Of a stretch of DNA of 64,000 nucleotides, positions 55,006 through 64,000 are shown piece after piece. Position 1 is the first letter of the stretch, and each line of letters opens with the position of its first letter. The translations under genes were made by a program, and so were the position numbers. Source of the stretch: Apoderus coryli (taxonomy: Eukaryota > Arthropoda > Insecta > Coleoptera > Attelabidae); NCBI GenBank assembly GCA_911728435.2, contig OU452202.1:7047135-7111134 (forward strand), read 5' to 3'. The notes beneath the pieces were generated by a model. The model was given only the letters and a program-made list of their open reading frames with translations. It was not told the origin of the DNA and did not search any database.

Positions 55006-55470
55006 ATAATATCAGCAACATATTATTATAAATGTATCTACTTATAAGCATAACAAGCATTAACAATAGCTAATTATTATTATTAATTATTCTACTCCAC
55101 TTCGATATGGACTACTTCTTTCGAATTAACAATAGTATTAATTATTATAAAGGTATGTTCCTTGCTGGTGGAACACGGACTAGGTACGTGTGTATCTATG
55201 TCTAAACTTCTAAAAGCAAAAACAGTCTTTTTCTGCGTAGGTTTATATGTTGCCGTGTTGGAGCGGCAAGGAAAAATACAGTATACGTTTATACAAATGA
55301 ACATACAATTGCTAATACATAAAGGATTTTCAAAATATCGTAGGACATGAATTGTTATGAAAAGTTAAGAGGGTGCGCCTATGGACGGCTGCGGTCGGTA
55401 TTGACATTACAAAGGGATATCGAGTTGTGTTTTTTTATATCATTTTAAACTAACTTTAGAAACACTATAC
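55006..55470 (+). repeat. Direct duplication, copy 2 (empty site for the MITE)
   Basis: Second copy of the block at 53798-54475. It lacks the MITE and has about 70 extra bases (55053-55125) before AACAATAGTATTAATT. Small frames that start inside it are chance readings. Confidence 0.88.
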
Positions 55471-57370
55471 CCCCTTTGTGCAAAACCTTATCGCTAATGC
55501 TCTTTTTCTTTGTCGATGTCAACATTCGAAACCGATTTTTTAAACAAATTGGGTATTTATTTTTATATCAATAACATAATATACGAAACTAATACGAAAT
55601 TCGGAATAATATAGTGCCATATCGGACAGAAAATTATGTAGATATGCAAAATAATGGATTATAGAAATCGGCAGTCATTCATTTAATTTGTATTATCAGA
55701 ATGGTCAGCATATTATAACCCGAGAGGTACCTATATGTTTAATTATTGAAATCAATCTTATACATTATTGATAGTATACCTACTGAGCAGTGGAGTGTAC
55801 TTTAAACAAATCTGTTTGTGTTAGCCTATTAGTGGAGTTTTTACATTAACTATTTTCCACCATCTCACTATGATTTTTATAAAATCAGCAGTATCATGAG
55901 CTCCAAGACGTTTCAAAGCTTCTACTGCAAAAGAATTACCAACTTTTAAGCATAATTTTACATTTGAATTTCCCGCACAGGGAATAACCATACTAATACT
56001 TATAAAGTTAATAAATTTACATCTCATTGTGAGGTATAGAAAAAAAAACTTGTGGGATGCAAAACATCCCAGGTATTATAATAAAATAAGAAAGATGATG
56101 CATGGACTGAAATCTCTTCCGAAATAAAGTACCAGCTGAGGAATGTAAAAAAAAAAAGAAAAGATAAATGCCATATTATCGGCATTAAGAAGGGCATTAG
56201 CAAATATGACAAAAAGTATCCAGACTGGAGCAGGTAATACATAAACAGTATAAAATTAATTAGTGAAATGAAAAATATTATTATATCAATTGTAGAGGGT
56301 GATCTTTTATTGCGAGAAAGTTCAATATCTGTTTTATATTTAAATAAAAAATATATAGAAAATGAAATTTCTAGTATTAATTATATTCATAAATAATTAT
56401 TTTAGTTTGTAGGTCTCTACAGTTTACAGGGCCCCCATAAGCGGGCGACACCTTCAAAGGTGCGGCAAATCAGCAAATGCCGGTTACTTAAACGTATAGT
56501 TCTTTCGAAATAATCAACAAACCATGTATTTCATGCTCGGTTTATAATTTAAAATAACGAAGTTAACGGGGAACATATATCTCTGGATCAGAAAAGAAAT
56601 AAAAATAATTTAAAAGTAGCATGTTGATTTTTTAATAAAAATTAGTTCATATCATTAAATCACTAGGATAATTTAGAGTTATATTTCTATGTTTGCCGCC
56701 AAATATTTAAAAATAGCTGGTGTATGTAGGTATGGGATTAAGTGACACTAATGATACTTTTGGGGTTTTCAGCAGTATTTTTGAACTCCATGATGATACA
56801 TTGCAAAGAAATTGTAACAAGTAATACAGACAATTACAAGATGATAACAGAAAATAAAACAATATGCCTCTGATTTGTTTAGTGAAATTAAATCTTTAAA
56901 ATTATTTGATTTGCAGCCAAAGATCCCTTTTCAATTTTAGAGTTCCTCCTACAAAATTATTTAATAGCCACATTTCCAAATGTTTCGGTGGACTTAAGAG
57001 TTCTCCTAACGCGACCAGTGTTAGTAGCTTCAGGAGCCAATTTTATTTCGCACGCGGCCGGCCAATCGCCTGTACAGTTACTATAATTTTCGGAGTTATT
57101 AAGTTAATCAAATACTCGAAATCGGTGGGTGACATTCTTCGCCGCAGTCACTAATTTACTAAAATCGGAATGCCGTTATGTTCGCCATAATGTTCGCGAC
57201 AAGGTACGATCCTCTTGATTGTATTTTTTTTAAATATCTTCATGTTCGCAGCGATGTTCACTTCGATGTTCGCTACGACGTTTTGTTGCAAGTTTGTAGT
57301 AAGGCTAGAGAATGACTTGTCTGCTACGGTACTCTTGGCCAGTTGTACTGCCTGTAGCCGCAACAGTGCG
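55471..57370. other. Intergenic, no gene recognised
   Basis: AT-rich for the most part. 56430-56490 and 56990-57080 are GC-richer but hold no frame I can identify. Minus-strand and + strand frames near 56900-57470 have no known motif. Confidence 0.4.
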
Positions 57371-57374
57371 ACAA

Positions 57375-58140
57375 CTAAATGAACGACTTTGATCTCGTTA
57401 TACGTCGCACCAGAGGGCATCCATGTCTTTGAGCGTCGTTTAGGATGCGAACCCACCATCTTACCCACGCATCCATTGACACCCCAGCAACAGATTGCAG
57501 CAGTGCTGGAGTCTCCAATAGTTGCCTTTCGGTCGGACTTCAGTCTCTGTCTGGGGCCGTGTGATTCCTGATGTGCAGCAGCATTACTACGTTAAAAAAT
57601 CTATAAAAGGTGCCCTAAACATAGTCAGTAAACCCATCCGCCTGTCTGGATAACCGCGTCCTGAGAGTGCAGCATTTGCGGTCGAGATAATAAAAGTAAT
57701 TGAAAAAAAATAATTTTGTGGCGTAGCGGACAAAATTATTTTTCATACACACACAAATTCATTTTATAATAATAGTAATACAGTTAAACATTTAATCTTC
57801 GGGACATGGAACGTCTGCACACTCATGGATACTAACACCAGTAATAGACCAGAACGATGTACGGCAATTATAGCCCGTGAACTAAAACGATTCAGCATTG
57901 ACATTGCTGCATTAAGTGAAACCGGAAGATGGTGGCTATACTTTGTTTTCGAAAGGAAAAAAATGACAATCAACCCCGTATCTATGGTGTCGGATTTGCC
58001 ATTAAAGCGTACGCGCCAATCATGGACACCGACGAAGAATTAAAAGGAGAATTCTACGCCCAACTTGATAGAGTGCTTGTTTTATCGGGTAGTCACGCAT
58101 TAACGCACAGTGTCCAAATTAATACTTTGTTACACAACCG
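57375..58140 (+). mobile_element. RTE-like LINE, 5' region and endonuclease part
   Basis: 57375-57590 (ACGACTTTGATCTCGTTATA, AGGATGCGAACCCACCATCT, CCACGCATCCATTGACACCC) matches 63485-63730 and looks like the 5' untranslated region of the element. From about 57790 comes the apurinic-like endonuclease start: FGTWNVCTLMDTNTSNRPER then CTAIIARELKRFSIDIAALS followed by ET. After a frame change, DNQPRIYGVGFAIKAYAP and ELKGEFYAQLDRVL follow. The block resembles the endonuclease of BovB/RTE elements (as in CFDP2-like proteins). It breaks off near 58140, long before the RT. Confidence 0.8.
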
Positions 58141-58701
58141 TACATGATTACTTATTTTACAGTAGTAATTACAATTAGGGATTACTGATATCCGTAATAG
58201 GTATAAAACGAATAGGTATTGCATATATATATGACTATATGATGGTAATGGATGTGGTTAGCTTGCAGGCGGGTAGACGACTGACTCCACAAAACAAAAG
58301 GGTATGTTTTGTGACTGACTCCACGTAGTTGGTTCGTCTTCGTTCGCTGCGCACACCGTCATGCGTAGCCGATGTGCTATTTCCGTTTTGGCGGTTCTTC
58401 AAATCCTCAACACTCCCTTGGCTAACCTGTTTCCTGGAGACATAATAAACATGTGTTTAAGCGTTTGTTCCCTTCTAACATGTTCCGCCCTTACTGTATC
58501 ATACTATCATTGACATTTTTATTTATATCACTTACAATACAGAAAAGGCAGCTGTTTTTTTACAAATGTTAGAACGTTTCAGACTAGTACTACAAATCGC
58601 AATAACCAGTATACTTTCCGCTATCCCCTAATGATCTGAATACGATACACAATCAAATTTCATCCGCACTCAAATCATAATCTCTAAATTTGGATGGCAT
58701 T
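58141..58701. other. No gene recognised
   Basis: Contains ACGACTGACTCCAC twice near 58275-58330 and a GC-richer block after it. No coding similarity was found. Confidence 0.4.
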
Positions 58702-58705
58702 TTAA

Positions 58706-60485
58706 CCCATTTGATCCCATTGTACTTGTTTGGGTACAGTTTATAAATTTCGTCGCTACTGACAGCTATCGCTTGAAATCTAAAAGAAACCCACATGACA
58801 GGCTTCTGTAATGTATAGGAAGTCAACTATTGCACTTTACGCGAAAGCGGGTGCTGTTATAAATTGACAGTCAGGTTATAATTTTGTCAATAAATGCGTA
58901 CATGTCCTGGTTTTAGTTGTGCCGATATTTTCATTAGAAAGCTGTTATTATTCAGTGTTCTGAGATCATATACACATTCTAAGGTATGTATTCAAGGATA
59001 TAATGAATATAAAAGTAGTATATTTTACTGCATTTAGTTGCAGTATAACATGCTAGGTTGATGTACTCATATGAGTACAGTGGGCACATAAGTGGTCAAA
59101 TAATTATGGCGGTTTGTTGTTACAAATCGAATATTGTGATGGATGCTGATGACTATTCACTTACAACCCCTAAAGCTTTCTATGGCAAACTTCACACAAG
59201 ACTTGATATACTGCTCTTGATGAAGTTGAAAGTTCCAGTCAGCAACATGCAGATATTGTTCTAATCCCGCGTGATGTGGACACTCAAACCGATGAAGAAG
59301 ACATCGACGAAGATGATGTACAACATGATTTTCCTGGAGAAGTTGAGGTCCATTATGACAGTGAGGAAGATTATATTCCATTTTCTGAATTTGTGACTAG
59401 AGCAGCTCAGAGATCTTCAAATCCTCCAAAACAAAACAAAAATGAAAACAGACAAAGAACCTGAACCAACAAGGACTGAAGATCTTATAAATCTAGAAAT
59501 GTACAAATCCCTTGGGTATAATGAGCATCTGAACAATCTAAAAGAATATGTAGATAATGAAATTCCAGTAGAAACATTTGAGAGACTCTTCGATGAGGAA
59601 ATGTTTACGCATATTGCAGAGCAGTCGATGTTCTATGCTGCTCAAAACATGATCACGATTTTTCTGTAACTGAAGAAGAAATCAAAGTATTCTTAGGTAT
59701 TCTAATGTTTAGTGGTTACCACAAGCTGCCGAGGGAGCGTTTGTTCTGGAGCTGAGATGAGGATTTAGCAATACCGTGTATACCTTAGGCTGTTTCGAAA
59801 TCGCTATTATAAACTTAAAAAGTACCTGCATTTTTCCGACAATTCGAACCTGGATAAAAACGATAAAATGTATTAAGTTAGACCTCTAATGACGATGTTC
59901 AATAAAAACTTCCAACTGGGCACCTTTCCATCCTGATCTGTCTATAGATGAGGCATTGGTGAAGTACTTTGGTCACCATTCCGCAAAACAATTTATTAGG
60001 GGAAAACCAGTGCGGTTCGGTTACAATGAGTGGATGCTTTGCTTTGCTGGATATTGTTACAACTTTGACGTTTATTGCGGTGCAAAACGATCTAGCGTTT
60101 CAAGTAAGAGCCAAACTAAGTCCACATTACTCCTTTGATCAGAAGTTGTATTAGAACTTTTGGCATGTGTTGCTCAACCATCAGATCACACGGTACATAC
60201 CTATTGTTTGTCATTTGTACGTGGGACCTAAGCTTGGAAACTTTTTTTGTAACCGAGGTGTGCATAGTTTCATTTCAAAAAATATAATTTCGTCGCATCC
60301 TAATCATGAGTATCATAGCTGTCACTTGTGCCCATTGTACTCATATGAGTACGCCTATTTTTTTCCTTTCATATTTGAAATATTTTGAAAATTATATTAT
60401 TTCTGTGTCCTAGGAACACAACTCTTTAAATAAACATAATTTATATTGATTTTTTCATAAAAAAACTTCCATGGGCACAAATGGG
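58706..60485 (+). mobile_element. piggyBac-like DNA transposon with TTAA borders
   Basis: TTAA lies at both borders (58702-58705 and 60486-60489), the strict target of piggyBac. The ends match inverted: CCCATTTGATCCCAT at the left, CCCATTTGTGCCCAT at the right. A second inverted pair lies inside: TACTCATATGAGTACAGTGG then GCACATAAGTG (59064-59094) and its mirror at 60322-60351. The total is 1,780 bp, shorter than active elements (about 2.5 kb) because the transposase gene is internally deleted. Confidence 0.9.
59100..60240 (+). pseudogene. piggyBac-like transposase, broken
   Basis: An acidic N-terminal part (TQTDEEDIDEDDVQHDF, YDSEEDYIPFSEF) is followed by LFDEEMFTHIAEQSMFYAAQ, EEIKVFLGILMFSGYHKLPR (PGBD-like) and SIDEALVKYFGHHSAKQFIR then GKPVRFGYNEWMLC, the conserved core around the first catalytic Asp. 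A later piece reads LELLACVAQPSDHTVHTYCL near the region where FDNFFT with the second Asp should be; it is damaged. The third Asp and the C-terminal Cys-rich domain are missing. Stops are frequent between 59650 and 59960. Confidence 0.88.
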
Positions 60486-60589
60486 TTAATATTACGCTTT
60501 TTTTTACACAATCTTTAGAATTACTACTTACAATTTTATGATTTTTGGGGTTTTAACCCGTACTGGTTCAGTTAGATCCTTAAGCCCTA

Positions 60590-62790
60590 AGCTGTCGCTC
60601 TGTCACCTACAACTTTAGAGTTCAAATTAGAAATATTATCACAGTCATCATTATAAACATTAAAATCACAGTCCCTTTTACTTAAATTCTGATTAGAACT
60701 ATCGTCATTCATACTACTACTTTGCGTACAATAACTTGGTCGGGTGCGCTCAATTCCGGCGTGCGTGCCTCTTCCAACATCGTCCGTCCGTCAACCGACA
60801 CAAATACGTATTTTTACCTATGATCTTCTCCACTGTCGCCTTTGTCCATGATCGGATGTTTTTTTTCTGTATAATCGGCCACCATAACGATTTCGTTAAT
60901 ATTAAATTTCCGTGCTTTAGTAACTTCGTTTTTTACTCCACTGTTGCCCCTCTCCTTAAGAATAGTTAATCTCGTCCGTATTTGCCGATCCAACATGCGT
61001 TTCGCCGGTAGTTCAATGTGGTGTAGTCCTATAGGAAAATAAAAACTCTGAAACCAAAGTATTAATACTTTTGTTTTTATTTACAGGATCGCTTATATGT
61101 GCTTTGAGATTGTTTTTAAATATTTTTACAGCTGACTCCGCTAAACTATTTGACTGAGGGTTATACGCCGGTGAGGTAATATGTTTTATTCCGTTTCTCT
61201 GGAAGAATTGTTGTAATTTAACAGCGACAAATTGTGGTCCATTGGTACTAGGCAAACCAAACCTTGAAATTGCGGCCTTTAACTTCTCTTCTACCTCATC
61301 CGCCGTTGTTCTTCTCATTACACGTACTTCTGGCCACTTTGAAAAAGAATCTATTATTATCAAAAAGTTTTGCTTATTTAACTCCAATAGATCCATATGA
61401 ACTCTGTCAAATGGTGCCTGCGCCTCTGGCCATGTCGTATTTTGGAGTTTCAGTGGAGTCTGCATATTCTGCAAGCAATGCATACAAGGTTTACACATTT
61501 TTCTATCTTTTTATCCAACTCCGGCCAATACAAATACGATCTTGCTAGATTTTTAGTTTGTCATACCAAAATGATGTGAATGGAGCTCCTCTAACAACTT
61601 CTGACGAAGCGGTTCTGGTACTACTATTCGGTGTCCCAAAATAAGCACCTCATTCTCCACCGTAAGCTCGCACTTCTTCTTTAAATATGGTTTGTGGCAT
61701 ACTTCTACAACTCTTGGCAATTTTCCCGTCATGATCCATTCCACAATCTCGCTAAACGTCTTGTCTTCGGTAGTTTTGCGTTTTATCTCGACGTTATTGA
61801 TAGGCCATTCATCAACTCGTTGTGAAATTCAAATACTCGCATTTTTTGACTTCGGACCTGAAATCAATATTAATTGGAGCTCTTGACAAATAACATATGC
61901 TGCCCATCGCTGCAATCTAATTGCATACATCTGGGGAATACCCGTTTTCTCTCCAAATATTGCTGTAAGAGCTTTGCGCTGTCTGTTGTTAAAACAAAGC
62001 GTTTGCCGTACGAATATTGATAAAATCTGCCGCCTCGCGATGACAGATAGGCCAACACATTTCCGCTTTCGTAAATGTACGAGATATGAAGCAAATAGGT
62101 CTCTCATCCCCACTTGGCAGCCGATATTCCCGTATCCGATGCATCCGTTGTCAAAATCACCGGTAACATCGGATTGTAATGGACCAGCACCATATCTGAT
62201 GCTATAAGTTCTTTTATTTTAAAAAAATATTGTTCCGTGGTCCTATTCCAGTCGATTTGATCATTTTTACTACATTTTAAGAGATTGATAATTGGTCTTA
62301 AAATATCAGATATGTTTGGTATGAATTTACTATAATAATTAACCATGCCGAGGAATGATCTTACCTCTTTTAAAGTTCTCGGTCGTGGAGCGTCGATACT
62401 TGCTCGCACCTTCGATTCTGACTTCTTTAATCCATCCCCCGTAATTCTATGTCCCAAAAATTCCAGTGATTCTTTAACAAATTCGCATTTGTCGAATCGT
62501 ACTGTCAAACCTGCTTCTTTCAGTTTTTCCAATACTCTTTCCAATGTTTGAATGTGTTCTTTATGACTTGTTCCTGTAATAAGAATGTCATCAAGATATG
62601 CACACACGTTATCCATGTCAACAAATAGTTGGTCTATGTATTTTTGAAAAATAAAACTAGAAACCGTCACACCAAATGGCAATCTATTCATCTTGAACAA
62701 TCCTGTGGACGTTGACAATGTCAATAACATTTTGGACTCCTCGGTAAGCTCGAACTGATTATAAGCGTTTAGGTCCTGCCCGCTATATCT
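60590..62790 (-). pseudogene. Ty3/gypsy pol relic (RT, RNase H, integrase)
   Basis: From 62790 down: YNQFELTEESKMLLTLSTST, NRLPFGVTVSSFIFQKYIDQ, CAYLDDILITG (YLDD at 62598-62587), EFLGHRITGDGLKKSESKV, VRSFLGMVNYYSKFIPNISD; then RNase H pieces (RPICFISYIYES, YGKRFVLTTD, AIFGEKTGIPQMYAIRLQRW); then integrase: HHFGM and CKPCMHCLQNMQTP (HHCC finger), FDRVHMDLLELNKQNFLIII, NGPQFVAVKLQQFF, YNPQSNSLAESAVKIFKNNL, FSYRTTPH and the C-terminal LDRQIRTRLTILKE. Frame changes at about 62110 and 61830-61500. The catalytic Asp before NGPQF is deleted. Gag, protease and LTRs were not found. Confidence 0.93.
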
Positions 62791-63479
62791 ATTATCTTGT
62801 CATGAATTGATCAAGCAAAGATTAATATGAAACAGGTTACATCCTGACAAACAAATGTTTAAATAAAAAAATTATTATTTTAGATTATATTAATTTTGTT
62901 TTTGTAGTGTAGGTATATTTGCATAGCATACACTTGCTACAAGCAATGTGTAATACGTATTAAAATCTAGTAGGTAGATAGAACATTTAAATTGCAAAAA
63001 TACAATAATAATAGGAGCGCTTTTTTATGTTTGATGTTTTTGTTTATGATTTCTTCTTGTTTAGAATAATTTATTTATCCCACTATCTATGCCATTAAAA
63101 TATTTGTTATGTCGCATCTTATTTCACCATACAGTATGTCTCTTGTTTACCTATACTGCCAATGGCGTATCTAGCAGTGTTCCGCGTGGTCAGAAAACGC
63201 CCTATGGCCCCGAAGGCGCCCGGTGCTCGCTAATGTCATAATAAGTATTTAAAAAACGAAACGGTTAGCAAGAGAGTCTTCAGGATCATGCACGACGATA
63301 CTTATGCAAATGTAAATAAGTTAGGCATTAAAACTGAGCCATTGTAGCTTTGCTACTCCCAAAGGCTTAATTACATACCAAAGAATTTATCTTAGAGAAA
63401 ATGCGAAAAATTAACAGAACCTATTAACTACGTACGTTAATCAGTAATTATATTTAGTATTTACTATTAAATATTATTT
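62791..63479. other. Intergenic, no gene recognised
   Basis: AT-rich, with a GC-richer stretch near 63176-63230 (CCCCGAAGGCGCCCGGTGC). The gypsy reading stops abruptly near 62790, so this may be the site of a deletion or an insertion break. Confidence 0.4.
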
Positions 63480-63921
63480 ACTAAATGGACGACTTTGATA
63501 CATCTCGTTATACGTCGCTCCAGAGGGCCTCAATTCCATGCGCTTAAGCGTCGTCTAAGATGCGAACCCACCATCTTACTCACGCATCCATTGACACCCC
63601 AGCCACAGATTGCAGCAGTGCTGCAGTCTCCAATCGTCGTCGTAGACACTATGCCATTGGGTTGGACTTCAGTTTCTGTCAGGAGTCGTGTGATTGCTGA
63701 TGTGTAGCAGTATTACGACGTTAAAAAATCTCACGTACAGGCGTATTTCAATGAAGGAGAAGTCTAAACGCGACCATCGAAAATGGTGGTGATTGGGTGT
63801 GTCAATTTTGTGACAAGGTTTGCAGCTCGAAGATCGGTCTGTTTAGCCATCTTAGAGTTCACAACAGACATCCCTGAATTGGAATAATTCATACTCGTTA
63901 GCGAGTGAATGCTGATGATGG
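63480..63921 (+). mobile_element. RTE-like LINE deletion derivative (5' region joined to 3' end)
   Basis: 63485-63730 matches the 5' region at 57375-57590, up to GTTAAAAAATCT. From about 63740 the sequence jumps to the 3' end of the same family. GGDWVCQFCDKVCSSKIGLF then SHLRVHNRHP is the C-terminal finger, followed by TACTCGTTAGCGAGTGAATG and CTGATGATGGATG. The last part is the same as the inverse copy at 1111-1250. The endonuclease and reverse transcriptase are missing entirely, making a short SINE-like derivative of about 440 bp. Confidence 0.82.
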
Positions 63922-64000
63922 ATGCTACTCCCAAAATTTTAAATAAATGTTATTCTTTACCGTGTGCTGGTTATTCGGACAGAATAATGATGTTATAGCT

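Noticed and set aside
56024..56242. 72-residue hydrophobic minus-strand frame as a membrane protein
   Set aside because: The hydrophobic residues come from A-rich tracts on the + strand, with no start context or motif.
1..64000. CRISPR arrays, operons, ribosome binding sites
   Set aside because: This is eukaryotic nuclear DNA with introns; no evenly spaced short repeats with unique spacers were seen.

Overview
The window is nuclear DNA from an insect-like animal. It is AT-rich, its genes have introns with GT/AG borders, it carries many transposon families, and the DUF4817-type mariner relatives it holds are typical of insects. The order cannot be fixed from this stretch; a beetle-like genome is a guess only. 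Three host genes are well supported. They are a Nudix CoA-diphosphatase-like gene (NUDT8-like, + strand, 3978-4727), the chloride intracellular channel gene Clic (minus strand, four coding exons between 40481 and 10840, 259 residues), and a CCDC115/Vma22-like V-ATPase assembly factor (+ strand, two exons, 46137-46693, 164 residues). Two further minus-strand pieces (53000-53263 and 47891-48154) look like broken or partial THAP-family sequence.

Layout. 1-3.9 kb: a 169-bp insertion carrying a complete hammerhead ribozyme, an RTE-like LINE 3' part, and a mariner-like transposase relic. 4-4.8 kb: the Nudix gene. 6.5-9.8 kb: dispersed repeats and a 1,320-bp Tc1-like element with intact ends. 10.8-40.5 kb: Clic. 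Its introns (about 22.4, 3.7 and 2.8 kb) are packed with old transposons: an RNase-H-bearing LINE, several mariner-like elements with very long inverted repeats, a Penelope-like reverse transcriptase, a jockey-like LINE, a Tigger/pogo element split by a repeat containing a tRNA-like Pol III unit, and a foldback MITE nested in a mariner. 41-45.3 kb: inverted repeats, two MITEs and a LINE tail. 46.1-46.7 kb: the CCDC115-like gene. 48-49.6 kb: a LINE interrupted by a second hammerhead-ribozyme unit. 53-55.5 kb: a THAP relic and a direct duplication; one copy has a MITE and the other keeps the empty site. 57.4-63.9 kb: RTE-like LINE pieces, a piggyBac-like element with TTAA borders and a Ty3/gypsy pol relic.

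The most unusual signal is the pair of near-identical type I hammerhead ribozymes, 48 kb apart and in unrelated contexts. The first lies in a short insertion bounded by a perfect 17-bp target-site duplication. This points to a small ribozyme-bearing retroelement (retrozyme-like), perhaps mobilised by a Penelope-like element such as the one whose reverse transcriptase lies in Clic intron 1. Nearly all transposon genes here are broken by stops, frameshifts or internal deletions, so the window mostly records past activity.
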